Positions 18,081 to 26,599 of a stretch of DNA of 64,000 nucleotides are shown piece by piece. The first letter of the stretch is position 1. The number at the start of each line of letters is the position of its first letter. The position numbers and the translations under genes were made by a program. The notes below the pieces were generated by a model. It made no database searches, was not told the origin of the DNA, and saw only the letters and a program-made list of their open reading frames with translations. Source of the stretch: Paraburkholderia franconis. Lineage in GTDB: Bacteria > Pseudomonadota > Gammaproteobacteria > Burkholderiales > Burkholderiaceae. The DNA is taken from the NCBI RefSeq assembly GCF_009362735.1, contig NZ_WHNP01000005.1, positions 1 to 64,000 of the forward strand, given 5' to 3'.

Positions 18081-18092
18081 GTTACCGGTAAC
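18081..18092. promoter_or_regulatory. GntR/LacI-type palindrome, site 1
   Basis: GTTACCGGTAAC, a perfect 12-bp palindrome, flanked as AGTTACCGGTAACAT. Identical in core to operators of the LacI-family gluconate regulators of enteric bacteria. Lies about 108 bases upstream of the transporter start. Confidence 0.75.
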
Positions 18093-18123
18093 ATCGCGAT
18101 GTGCAACTGCCGATGCGCGAAAA

Positions 18124-18137
18124 TGTTATCGGTAACG
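18124..18137. promoter_or_regulatory. GntR/LacI-type palindrome, site 2
   Basis: TGTTATCGGTAACG, one change from a perfect palindrome, in the middle of the divergent intergenic region and 43 bases (about four helical turns) from site 1. Confidence 0.7.
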
Positions 18138-18315
18138 AAGTTAGCACGAGGAGGCATCGCAGAGCAAGCCAGGGGAATCTACCTGGGTGGGGGAAGACAT
18201 CTGCGTGGCGCGACCGTGGCGGCCGCCGCACGCGGCATCACACGGCCCGTTCTCCTGAAAACGCGTAAACCAGGTGAGGTGCACAGACCCGGCACAGCGT
18301 GATAATATCGAAAGA

Positions 18316-18329
18316 TGTTACCGATAACA
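18316..18329. promoter_or_regulatory. GntR/LacI-type palindrome, site 3
   Basis: TGTTACCGATAACA, near-perfect palindrome just downstream of a GATAAT hexamer (18301-18306) that may be the -10 of the dehydratase operon; repressor binding here would block that promoter. It is 192 bases from site 2, compatible with looping. Confidence 0.75.
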
Positions 18330-18450
18330 GATATGTGAATCCGACGGCAAGGAGACGGCTGCGGGCCCCCGACGGGCGCCCACGCGGGCCGTAATACGAG
18401 CGATAGTGACCAACACATCACCAGCACATCGAACAACGGAGTACAACGCA

Positions 18451-20235
18451 ATGACCCAGTCCAACATACGGCGCCTGCGCAGCCAGGAATGGTTCGATGA
18501 CCCGGCCCATGCCGACATGACCGCGCTCTATGTCGAGCGCTTCATGAACTATGGCCTCACGCGCGAGGAATTGCAGTCGGGCCGTCCCATCATCGGCATC
18601 GCGCAGACGGGCAGCGACCTCGCGCCCTGCAACCGGCACCACATCGAACTCGCTGCGCGGACCAAGGCGGGCATTCGCGACGCGGGCGGCATTCCGATGG
18701 AGTTCCCCGTGCATCCGCTCGCCGAGCAGAGCCGCCGGCCCACGGCCGCGCTCGATCGCAATCTTGCGTATCTCGGTCTCGTCGAAATCCTGCATGGATT
18801 CCCGCTCGACGGCGTCGTGCTGACGACGGGTTGCGACAAGACAACGCCGGCGTGCCTGATGGCCGCCGCGACGGTCGACATGCCCGCGATCGTGCTGTCA
18901 GGCGGCCCGATGCTCGACAGCTGGCATCAGGGCAAGCGCGTCGGCTCGGGCACGGTGATCTGGCATGCGCGCAATCTGCTTGCCGCAGGCGAGATCGATT
19001 ACGAAGGCTTTATGGAACTCACGACGGCATCGTCGCCTTCCATCGGCCACTGCAATACGATGGGCACGGCGCTGTCGATGAACAGTCTCGCGGAAGCGCT
19101 CGGCATGTCGCTGCCCGGCTGCGCGAGCATTCCCGCCGCCTATCGCGAGCGAGGCCAGATGGCGTACGCGACGGGCAAGCGCATCGTCGATCTCGTGCGC
19201 GAAGACGTGCGGCCCTCGCACGTCATGACGAAAGAAGCATTTGAGAACGCGATCGTCGTCGCGTCGGCGCTGGGTGCGTCCACCAACTGTCCGCCGCACC
19301 TGATCGCAATCGCGCGCCACATGGGCGTCGAGCTGAGCCTCGACGACTGGCAGCGCGTCGGCGAGCAGGTGCCGCTCATCGTCAACTGCATGCCGGCCGG
19401 CGAGTATCTGGGCGAGAGCTTCCATCGGGCGGGCGGCGTGCCTGCCGTGCTGCGCGAACTCGACCGCGCTGGGCTTGTGCATCGCGACTGCCTGACGGTG
19501 TCGGGCCGCGCCATCGGCGCGATCGCCGACAGCACGCCTGAGCCGGACCGCGACGTCATCAAGACCACAGACGCGCCGCTCAAGCATGGCGCGGGATTCA
19601 TGGTGCTGTCGGGCAACTTCTTCGATAGCGCGATCATGAAGATGTCGGTGGTCGGCGATGCGTTCAGGCAAACCTATTTGAACGAGCCTGGCGCGGAGAA
19701 CTCGTTCGAGGCGCGCGCCATTGTGTTCGATGGTCCCGAGGACTATCACGCGCGCATCAACGATCCGTCGCTGAATATCGACCAGCATTGCATTCTCGTA
19801 ATTCGCGGTGCGGGCACGGTCGGCTATCCGGGCAGCGCGGAAGTCGTCAACATGGCTCCGCCCGCGGAACTGGTGCGCGAGGGCATCACGTCGCTGCCGA
19901 CGATGGGCGACGGCCGGCAGAGCGGAACGTCGGCGAGCCCGTCGATCCTCAACATGTCGCCTGAGGCGGCTGTGGGCGGCGGGCTTGCGCTGCTGCAAAC
20001 GGGCGACCGTATTCGCGTCGATCTGAATGCGCGCAGCGTCAACGTGCTGGTCGATGAAAAAGAGCTTGAGCGGCGCCGCGAAAGCGCGAGCTTCGAGATT
20101 CCGCAGGCGCAGACTCCATGGCAGGAGTTGTATCGGCAGACCGTGGGGCAACTGTCGACGGGCGGCTGTCTCGAGCCCGCGACGCTCTATCTGAAAGTCA
20201 TCGCCGAGCGCGGCAACCCGCGACACTCGCATTGA
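18451..20235 (+). CDS. IlvD/EDD-family sugar-acid (aldonate) dehydratase
   Basis: 594 residues from ATG 18451 with GGAG nine bases upstream. Converts an aldonate (pentonate or hexonate) to the 2-keto-3-deoxy acid using an Fe-S cluster and Mg. Cluster cysteines are visible at 60 (TGSDLAPCN), 128 (TTGCDKTTPAC) and 201 (SIGHCNTMGTA), the spacing of the pentonate dehydratase branch (D-xylonate/L-arabinonate) rather than dihydroxyacid dehydratase. It heads an operon with an FAH-family dehydratase and a semialdehyde dehydrogenase, giving the Weimberg-type non-phosphorylative pathway. The exact substrate (xylonate, arabinonate or another aldonate) is not determined by sequence reading alone. Confidence 0.9.
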   Translation: MTQSNIRRLRSQEWFDDPAHADMTALYVERFMNYGLTREELQSGRPIIGIAQTGSDLAPCNRHHIELAARTKAGIRDAGGIPMEFPVHPLAEQSRRPTAALDRNLAYLGLVEILHGFPLDGVVLTTGCDKTTPACLMAAATVDMPAIVLSGGPMLDSWHQGKRVGSGTVIWHARNLLAAGEIDYEGFMELTTASSPSIGHCNTMGTALSMNSLAEALGMSLPGCASIPAAYRERGQMAYATGKRIVDLVREDVRPSHVMTKEAFENAIVVASALGASTNCPPHLIAIARHMGVELSLDDWQRVGEQVPLIVNCMPAGEYLGESFHRAGGVPAVLRELDRAGLVHRDCLTVSGRAIGAIADSTPEPDRDVIKTTDAPLKHGAGFMVLSGNFFDSAIMKMSVVGDAFRQTYLNEPGAENSFEARAIVFDGPEDYHARINDPSLNIDQHCILVIRGAGTVGYPGSAEVVNMAPPAELVREGITSLPTMGDGRQSGTSASPSILNMSPEAAVGGGLALLQTGDRIRVDLNARSVNVLVDEKELERRRESASFEIPQAQTPWQELYRQTVGQLSTGGCLEPATLYLKVIAERGNPRHSH

Positions 20236-20325
20236 ACGCGATCGGGCTGGCTCGATGCGTTCAAGTCGATGCCAGCCCTTATCGAATCAGCGGCCCATAT
20301 GAAACGAACGGAGACATTGCGCACC

Positions 20326-21534
20326 ATGACCTCATCATCCCCATCAGCGTATCTTCCCGACGATATCCAGCAGGCGCTGCTCGTCGGCCGCGTATGGCGT
20401 AAAGCGGGCGCGCACGAAGGGCCTTCTGTCGTGCTCGTGCGCAACGGCGAAGTACTCGATATCACGGCGAGCGTTCCGACCACCGCAGACCTGTTCGATC
20501 GCGACGACATCGTTCAATTTGCACGTACGGTGAAGGGCGAGTCGGTAGGCTCCGTCGACAGGCTGATCGAGGCCAATCTTCTGCACGGCACGGAAGAGCC
20601 CGCACTGCGGCTGCTCGCACCTAACGACGTTCAGGCGATCAAGGCATGCGGGGTGACATTTGCGGTGAGCCTCATCGAGCGCGTCATCGAGGAGCAGGCG
20701 GGCGGCGATCCGGCAAAGGCGCAAGACGTTCGGGAAACCATCGCTGCAACGATCGGCACGGACCTGTCGAAAATCAAGCCTGGCTCTGAAGCGGCGATGA
20801 AGCTAAAGGCGGAACTGGAGCGGCGCGGCGCATGGTCCCAGTACATGGAAGTGGGCATCGGGCCCGATGCCGAAGTGTTCTCGAAGTCGCAGCCGATGTC
20901 GGCCGTCGGCTTCGGCGCGGACATCGGATTGCTGCCCGCATCGAACTGGAACAATCCCGAGCCCGAGATCGTCCTCGCAGTCAACAGCCGTGGCGAGATC
21001 GTCGGCGCGACGCTCGGCAACGACGTCAATCTGCGCGACATCGAAGGCCGTTCGGCTTTGCTGCTCGGCAAGTGCAAGGACAACAACGCGTCGTGTGCAA
21101 TCGGTCCGTTCGTGCGCCTGTTCGATGCATCGTTCGATCTCGACTCGGTGCGCAAGGCTAGCGTGTCGCTGCGTGTCGAGGGCGCGGATGACGGCTTTCT
21201 TCTCGATGGCGTCAGCCACATGAGCGAGATCAGCCGCGATCCGGCCGATCTCGTCGCGCAGACATGCGGACGCCATCACCAGTATCCCGACGGCTTCATG
21301 CTGTTTCTCGGCACGATGTTCTCGCCGATCAAGGACCGTGACACAGAAGGCGGCGGCTTTACGCATCATCTCGGCGACAAGGTCACGATCTCGACGCCGC
21401 AACTCGGCGCGCTCATCAACACCGTGCAGTTGAGCACGGAGATCGCGCCGTGGACCTTCGGCGTGCGCGCGCTGTATTGCAACCTGGCCTCGCGCGGATT
21501 GCTCCAGTCGATCGCGCGTGCCGACTATCGATAA
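20326..21534 (+). CDS. FAH-family 2-keto-3-deoxy-pentonate dehydratase (XylX-like)
   Basis: About 402 residues from ATG 20326; ATGs at 20299 and 20269 are alternatives. The protein matches the remembered pattern of Caulobacter XylX: GVTFAVSLIERVIEEQAGGD, WSQYMEVGIGPDAEVF, WNNPEPEIVLAVNSRGEIVGATLGNDVNLRDIEGRSALLL, CKDNNASCAIGPF and HHQYPDGFMLFLGTMF. It carries the acidic metal ligands of the fumarylacetoacetate hydrolase fold and would dehydrate 2-keto-3-deoxy-pentonate to alpha-ketoglutarate semialdehyde. Position between the dehydratase and the dehydrogenase fits the pathway order exactly. Cytoplasmic. Confidence 0.88.
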   Translation: MTSSSPSAYLPDDIQQALLVGRVWRKAGAHEGPSVVLVRNGEVLDITASVPTTADLFDRDDIVQFARTVKGESVGSVDRLIEANLLHGTEEPALRLLAPNDVQAIKACGVTFAVSLIERVIEEQAGGDPAKAQDVRETIAATIGTDLSKIKPGSEAAMKLKAELERRGAWSQYMEVGIGPDAEVFSKSQPMSAVGFGADIGLLPASNWNNPEPEIVLAVNSRGEIVGATLGNDVNLRDIEGRSALLLGKCKDNNASCAIGPFVRLFDASFDLDSVRKASVSLRVEGADDGFLLDGVSHMSEISRDPADLVAQTCGRHHQYPDGFMLFLGTMFSPIKDRDTEGGGFTHHLGDKVTISTPQLGALINTVQLSTEIAPWTFGVRALYCNLASRGLLQSIARADYR

Positions 21535-21555
21535 CGCTGAATCAGGAAAGACAAC

Positions 21556-22998
21556 ATGAACCAGTTCGACAACTATATCGACGGCAAATGGGTGCGCGGC
21601 GCCACTACATCTGCCAACGTCAACCCGTCCAATCTCGACGACGTCATCGGCGAATTCGCGCAGGCAGACGATGCGCAGACGCGCGACGCGATCGCCGCCG
21701 CGCGCAAGGCCTTTGCGCGTTGGTCGCTGTCGACGCCTCAGCAACGCTTCGATCTGCTCGATCAGGCGGGCAGCGTCATCCTTGCGCGCAAGTCGGAGCT
21801 GGGCCGGCTGCTTGCACGCGAAGAAGGCAAGACGCTGCCCGAAGCAATCGGCGAAGTCGGCCGGGCAGGGCAGATCTTCAAGTTCTTTGCCGGCGAGGCG
21901 CTTCGTATCGGCGGCGAGACGGTGCCTTCCGTGCGGCCCGGAATGACCGTCGAAATGACGCGTGAGCCGCTCGGTGTCATCGGCCTCATTACGCCGTGGA
22001 ACTTCCCGATTGCCATTCCTGCCTGGAAGATTGCGCCCGCGCTCGCGTATGGCAACACGGTCGTCATCAAGCCCGCGGACCTCGTGCCGGCGAGCACGTG
22101 GGAACTGGTGAAGATCATCGCCGAAGCAGGTGCGCCCGCGGGCGTCATCAATCTCGTGATGGGCCGCGGTTCGGTGGTTGGCGAAGCGATCGTCAACTCA
22201 CCGGACGTCGACGCCGTCAGCTTTACCGGCTCGGTGGCGACGGGCCGCTCGATCGGCGCAAAGTGCTTCGCGACAGGCAAGAAGTTTCAGCTGGAGATGG
22301 GCGGCAAGAACCCGATGGTCGTAGTCGATGACGCCGACCTCGATGTTGCCGTCGAGGCTTGCATCAACGGTGCCTTCTTTTCGACGGGACAACGGTGTAC
22401 GGCGTCGAGCCGGCTTATCGTCACGGAAGGCATCCACGACCGCTTTGTCGAAGCAATGAAGGCGCGCATGACGACGCTGAAGGTCGGCGACGCACTGGCT
22501 GACGGGACGCATATCGGGCCTGTCGTCGACGACAAGCAACTCCAGCAGGATGAGCGCTACATCGCGATTGCACGCGAAGAGGGCGGAGCGGTGTTCGGCG
22601 GCGAGCGTGTCGAAGCGTCCACGCGCGGCTATTTCCTCGCTCCGGCGCTGGTGACGAATACGACGGCCGCGATGCGCATCAACCGCGAAGAGGTGTTCGG
22701 CCCTGTCGCGTCCGTCATCAAGGTCAAGGACTATCACGAAGCGCTCGCGGTGGCGAACGACACGGAGTTCGGCTTGTCGGCGGGCATCTGCACGACTTCG
22801 CTGAGCCTTGCGAGTCACTTCCGTCGACACGTGCAGGCTGGCATGGTCATGGTGAATACGGCCACGGCTGGCGTCGACTATCACGTGCCCTTTGGCGGCC
22901 GCAAAGGGTCGAGCTATGGTCCTCGCGAGCAGGGCAGCTATGCGCGCGAGTTCTATACGGCCGTCAAGACTTCGTACATCAATCCGGGCGCGGTTTGA
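21556..22998 (+). CDS. Aldehyde dehydrogenase, probable alpha-ketoglutarate semialdehyde dehydrogenase
   Basis: 480 residues, full length for the ALDH superfamily. Motifs: ITPWNFPIAIP with Asn149, VSFTGSVATGRSIG (nucleotide loop), LEMGGKNPMVV with general-base Glu247, FFSTGQRCTASSR with catalytic Cys281, and EVFGPVASV. Oxidises alpha-ketoglutarate semialdehyde to 2-oxoglutarate with NAD(P), feeding the TCA cycle, when placed after the two dehydratases. It starts 22 bases after the preceding stop and is clearly co-transcribed. ALDHs with other substrates share these motifs, so the substrate comes from context. Confidence 0.9.
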   Translation: MNQFDNYIDGKWVRGATTSANVNPSNLDDVIGEFAQADDAQTRDAIAAARKAFARWSLSTPQQRFDLLDQAGSVILARKSELGRLLAREEGKTLPEAIGEVGRAGQIFKFFAGEALRIGGETVPSVRPGMTVEMTREPLGVIGLITPWNFPIAIPAWKIAPALAYGNTVVIKPADLVPASTWELVKIIAEAGAPAGVINLVMGRGSVVGEAIVNSPDVDAVSFTGSVATGRSIGAKCFATGKKFQLEMGGKNPMVVVDDADLDVAVEACINGAFFSTGQRCTASSRLIVTEGIHDRFVEAMKARMTTLKVGDALADGTHIGPVVDDKQLQQDERYIAIAREEGGAVFGGERVEASTRGYFLAPALVTNTTAAMRINREEVFGPVASVIKVKDYHEALAVANDTEFGLSAGICTTSLSLASHFRRHVQAGMVMVNTATAGVDYHVPFGGRKGSSYGPREQGSYAREFYTAVKTSYINPGAV

Positions 22999-23099
22999 AG
23001 CGAGCGGCGAAATAGCACGGGCCTGTCGATGCGGTGTGACGCATCGGCGGCCCGCGTTCGTTCTACCCGCCCTACATTGGATCGCTCCTCATACCGGGT

Positions 23100-23116
23100 G
23101 GTAACATTTGTTGTCA
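23100..23116. promoter_or_regulatory. Probable RpiR operator, rpiR promoter copy
   Basis: GGTAACATTTGTTGTCA lies 22 bases before the regulator's start codon. It matches 15 of 17 positions of the inverted copy at 24080-24096 in front of the adjacent operon, implying that the regulator controls itself and that operon. Confidence 0.75.
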
Positions 23117-23137
23117 TCCCATCGCCCGGTACACCGT

Positions 23138-23998
23138 ATGCCCGACAACTTCGATCAGCTCGCCGCCCTGATTCGCGGACGCTTTCAGGAACTCAGTCCG
23201 CAGTTCCAGATGGGGGCGGCGTTTCTGCTCGATCATCCCGATGAGGTCGCCGTTTCGTCGATGCGCAAGGTCGCCGAGCGCGCGCAGGTGCAACCCGCGT
23301 CGCTCGTGCGTCTGTCGCAGCAACTGGGTTTTCCGGGCTGGAACGAGTTGCGCGACCTGTTCGTCGCACGGGTGCGCACGCGTCCGGAGCCGCTGACCAC
23401 GCGCGCGCGCTCGCTCGTCAAGGGCCATGCGAAAGACGCGCTCGCGCACGATCTGCTCGTCGCGCATCAGCACAATCTCGAAGTGACGGCGGCGCACAAT
23501 GCGCGCGTCACCGTCGAGGCCGCGAAGCTGCTGCGGCGCGCATCGCACGTGCATGTCGCCGGCTTCCGGTCGTGTTATCCCGTCGCGTTCGGTCTTGTCT
23601 ACGGATACCGTCTCTTTCGCTCGTCGGTATCGCTGCTGACGGGCGAAGCGGGCACGCTCGAAATGCAGTTGCGCGGCATCGGGCGCGATAGCGCAACCGT
23701 CGTCGTGAGCTTCGCGCCGTATTCCGTCGAAGCCGCGCGCGTCGCCGAGGCTGCGCTCGAAAAAGGCAGCAAGCTGATCGCCATCACCGACAGCGCCGTG
23801 TCGCCCATCGCGCTGAACGCCGACAAGGTGCTGATTTTTTCACACGAAAGCCCGTCGTTTTTTCCATCCCTCGTGGCGGCGACGGCGATCGCCGAATCGC
23901 TGGTCGCGCATCTGCTCGCGCTAGAAGGCACGGACGCCGTCCAGCAGCTCGAACTCGCCGAACAGTCGCTGCACGCAAAGGGCGCGTACGTACCCTGA
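23138..23998 (+). CDS. MurR/RpiR-family transcriptional regulator (HTH + SIS)
   Basis: 286 residues from ATG 23138. Residues ~5-80 are the HTH_6 domain (LSPQFQMGAAFLLDHPDEVAVSSMRKVAERAQVQPASLVRLSQQLGFPGWNELRDLF); ~125-260 form a SIS phosphosugar-binding domain (VHVAGFRSCYPVAFGLVYGY, VVVSFAPYSVEAARVAEAALEKGSKLIAITDS). SIS-type regulators usually sense a sugar phosphate. Its operator-like site is duplicated upstream of the C45/aminotransferase operon, so it is the probable regulator of that operon; it is also downstream of the sugar-acid operon but the operators there are of another type. Confidence 0.92.
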   Translation: MPDNFDQLAALIRGRFQELSPQFQMGAAFLLDHPDEVAVSSMRKVAERAQVQPASLVRLSQQLGFPGWNELRDLFVARVRTRPEPLTTRARSLVKGHAKDALAHDLLVAHQHNLEVTAAHNARVTVEAAKLLRRASHVHVAGFRSCYPVAFGLVYGYRLFRSSVSLLTGEAGTLEMQLRGIGRDSATVVVSFAPYSVEAARVAEAALEKGSKLIAITDSAVSPIALNADKVLIFSHESPSFFPSLVAATAIAESLVAHLLALEGTDAVQQLELAEQSLHAKGAYVP

Positions 23999-24078
23999 TG
24001 TACCTGATCGACGGGCCACGGCGTGTTCCGTGGCTCGAAACATGTGCGAGCGGCTGCGCACGGCGGCTTGCATCCTCA

Positions 24079-24108
24079 TTGACAACATATGTTGCCGTGG
24101 CGTATAAA
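24079..24108 (+). promoter_or_regulatory. Sigma-70-type promoter of the C45-aminotransferase-CMD operon
   Basis: TTGACA at 24079-24084 and TATAAA at 24103-24108, spacing 18. The operator palindrome overlaps the -35 box, as expected for repression. Confidence 0.75.
24080..24096. promoter_or_regulatory. Probable RpiR operator, operon copy
   Basis: TGACAACATATGTTGCC, with perfect palindromic core CAACATATGTTG; its reverse complement matches 15 of 17 bases of the site before the RpiR gene. Confidence 0.78.
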
Positions 24109-24144
24109 TGCGCATCGCGTGTTGATTGATGTCAGAGGTGTCGT

Positions 24145-25233
24145 GTGTCGAAGCGGGGATGGGTGTTGCATCGGATAGCCGGCGAGCCGGCTGAAATCGG
24201 CCGGCAGCTCGGCGAGCTGGCCCGGCCGGTGTTCGATGCGTACATGCAGCAGAGCGCGGCCTGGCGCAGCGTGCGCGCGTGGCGCGGCCACGAGTTCGTG
24301 CGGCACCTGCGCGATACGGCGCTCGCGCACTTTCCCGACCAGGTGGCGGAACTCGACGGAATCGCGGCCGGCCTTGGCTGGTCAGCGGAAGACATTTTCC
24401 TGTGGAATTGCCGTGGCGAGCTGGTTCACAACACGTCCGACGGCTGCACGACGTTCGCAGCCATCGCAGGCGAAGAAACGCTGGTCGCGCACAACGAAGA
24501 CGGCGATCCGTTCCTGCACGGCAAAGGCCTGATCGTCGATGTCCAGCCGACGGGCAAGCCCGGCTTCATCAGCTTCTACTACCCGGGCTCGCTGCCCGGA
24601 CACACGTTTGCTGCGAACCGCGCCGGGCTCGTGCAGGCGATCAACAATCTGCGCATCCGTCAGCCGTTGACAGGCGTGCCCCGCATGATTCTCGCGCGCG
24701 CGGTGCTCGACGCATCGACGCTGGACGCCCCCGTGCATCTGCTGCAAGCCACGCCGCGCGCGAGCGGCTTCCATCACACGCTCGGCGCGGCGGGCGACAG
24801 TCGCGTGATGAGCGTCGAGGCGACGGCGATGCGCTGCTCGGTCGTGCCCGTCGCGCGCGCGTCGGCTCACGCGAATCACATGATCCATCGCGGCTGCGAT
24901 CGCGAGGCGCAGATCGTCACCGATTCGTCGCGCGACCGTCAGGCGCGCGTCGCGGCGCTGCTCGAAGAGCGGGGCGTGGCCATCGACGGCGACGCGCTCG
25001 TGCAGATGCTGCACGACAAGGCGCCCGTCGGCCTGCCGATCTACCGCGAAGAGCCGAACGATCCCGACGACGAAAACACGCTCGCGACGGCGCTGTTTCG
25101 CATCCGTAACGACGGCGTCGCGCTGCAGGTGTACGCGCAACGCGCCGTCGTTTTCAACACTTTTATTGAACGCACCTGCACGCACGGCGGCCCGAACGCC
25201 ACCGTTCTCCCTACCTCCAAGGAAAGCGCATGA
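24145..25233 (+). CDS. C45-family peptidase / acyltransferase (isopenicillin N acyltransferase-like Ntn hydrolase)
   Basis: 362 residues beginning at GTG 24145. The C45/AAT fold is indicated by the N-terminal GEPAEIGRQLGELARP, and by WNCRGELVHNTSDGCTTFAA in which Gly100-Cys101 would be the self-cleavage site that exposes the catalytic N-terminal Cys. VAHNEDGDP, HTFAANRAGLVQAINN and NHMIHR follow in family order. Ntn hydrolases of this group cleave or exchange amide-linked acyl groups. It is first in a three-gene operon with a class III aminotransferase (four-base overlap) and a CMD protein. This suggests release of an amine or amino acid from an N-acyl precursor, followed by transamination; the substrate is unknown. 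Confidence 0.85.
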   Translation: MSKRGWVLHRIAGEPAEIGRQLGELARPVFDAYMQQSAAWRSVRAWRGHEFVRHLRDTALAHFPDQVAELDGIAAGLGWSAEDIFLWNCRGELVHNTSDGCTTFAAIAGEETLVAHNEDGDPFLHGKGLIVDVQPTGKPGFISFYYPGSLPGHTFAANRAGLVQAINNLRIRQPLTGVPRMILARAVLDASTLDAPVHLLQATPRASGFHHTLGAAGDSRVMSVEATAMRCSVVPVARASAHANHMIHRGCDREAQIVTDSSRDRQARVAALLEERGVAIDGDALVQMLHDKAPVGLPIYREEPNDPDDENTLATALFRIRNDGVALQVYAQRAVVFNTFIERTCTHGGPNATVLPTSKESA

Positions 25234-26567
25234 CTACCGTATTCCACCGCATGCCGAAGCAGACGTTGCCCGTCGCCGTGAAAGGCGAGGGCATCGAGAT
25301 CATCGATTCGACGGGCAAGCGTTATATCGACGCATCGGGCGGCGCGGCCGTTTCGTGCCTGGGCCACAGCAACCAGCGCGTGATCGACGCGATCAAGCGC
25401 CAGGCGCAGCAACTGCCGTATGCGCACACGTCGTTCTTCACGACGCAGCCCGCCGAGGAACTCGCGAGCTATCTGGTCGACCGCGCGCCGCAAGGACTCG
25501 GGCACGTGTATTTCGTGTCGGGCGGCTCGGAGGCGATCGAGGCCGCACTGAAGCTCGCGCGCCAGTACTTCGTCGAAACGGGCGAGCTGCAGCGCCGTCA
25601 TATCATCGCGCGGCGCCAGAGCTATCACGGCAATACGCTCGGTGCGCTCGCGATCGGCGGCAATGCGTGGCGCCGCGAGCCGTTCCTGCCGCTGCTGATC
25701 GACGCGCATCACGTGAGCCCGTGCTACGCGTATCGCGAGCAGCGCGCGGACGAAACGGAAGAGCAGTTCGCGCAGCGTCTTGCCGACGAACTCGAACAGA
25801 AGATTCTCGAACTCGGCTCGCAGACCGTCGCGGCCTTCGTCGCCGAAACGGTGGTCGGCGCGACGGCGGGTGCCGTGCCGCCCGTGCGCGAGTATTTCCG
25901 CAAGATTCGCGCGGTGTGCGACCGCTATGGCGTGCTGCTGATTCTCGATGAAATCATGTCGGGCATGGGCCGCACGGGCCATCTGTTCGCGTGCGAAGAA
26001 GACGGCGTGGTGCCTGATTTGCTGACCATCGCGAAGGGGCTCGGCGCGGGTTATCAGCCGATCGGCGCGACGCTCGTGAGCGACAAGATCTATAGCGCGA
26101 TCACGGGCGGCTCGGGCTTCTTCCAGCACGGCCACACGTATATCGGCCACGCGACGGCCTGTGCCGCCGCGCTCGAAGTGCAGCGCGTGATCGCCGACGA
26201 GCATCTGCTCGACAACGTGAAAGCGCGCGGTGAACAGCTGCGTTCGCTGCTGCGCGAGCACTATGCGCAGCATCCGTATGTCGGCGACATTCGCGGCCGT
26301 GGTCTTTTCGTCGGCGTCGAGATGGTGAAAGACCGCGCGGCGAAAACGCCATTCGATGCGAAACTGAAGCTGCACGCCGCGATCAAACGCGAGGCGTTCC
26401 AGCGCGGTCTGATGGTGTATCCGATGGGCGGCACCGTCGACGGCAAGATCGGCGATCACGTGCTGCTCGCGCCGCCGTTCATCTGCACGCCGCGCGATAT
26501 CGAGCAGATCGTCGGCCGCCTGACGGATGCAATCGAAGGCGCGCTTGCCGCGACGGGCGCTGCCTGA
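25230..26567 (+). CDS. Class III pyridoxal-phosphate aminotransferase
   Basis: 445 residues, typical length. PLP-binding lysine is Lys269 in LLTIAKGLGAGYQPIGA; the Asp that contacts the pyridine nitrogen is in VLLILDEIMSGMGRTG; FVSGGSEAIEAALKLAR binds the phosphate; QSYHGNTLGALAIGGN follows. Class III enzymes transaminate omega-amino groups, beta-amino acids, ornithine-type compounds or amines, often with pyruvate or 2-oxoglutarate. The start ATG overlaps the stop of the C45 gene (ATGA), implying translational coupling and a shared pathway. The preferred amine donor cannot be stated. Confidence 0.92.
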   Translation: MTTVFHRMPKQTLPVAVKGEGIEIIDSTGKRYIDASGGAAVSCLGHSNQRVIDAIKRQAQQLPYAHTSFFTTQPAEELASYLVDRAPQGLGHVYFVSGGSEAIEAALKLARQYFVETGELQRRHIIARRQSYHGNTLGALAIGGNAWRREPFLPLLIDAHHVSPCYAYREQRADETEEQFAQRLADELEQKILELGSQTVAAFVAETVVGATAGAVPPVREYFRKIRAVCDRYGVLLILDEIMSGMGRTGHLFACEEDGVVPDLLTIAKGLGAGYQPIGATLVSDKIYSAITGGSGFFQHGHTYIGHATACAAALEVQRVIADEHLLDNVKARGEQLRSLLREHYAQHPYVGDIRGRGLFVGVEMVKDRAAKTPFDAKLKLHAAIKREAFQRGLMVYPMGGTVDGKIGDHVLLAPPFICTPRDIEQIVGRLTDAIEGALAATGAA

Positions 26568-26599
26568 TCCAAACCGAACCCACTCTCGAAGAACTTGCG

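Noticed and set aside
18898..20232. 444-residue minus-strand ORF
   Set aside because: Antisense to the aldonate dehydratase with its conserved cysteines.
23100..24096. Idea that the RpiR protein also controls the sugar-acid operon
   Set aside because: The sugar-acid intergenic region has a different palindrome (TGTTACCGATAACA) and no copy of the RpiR-type site was seen.
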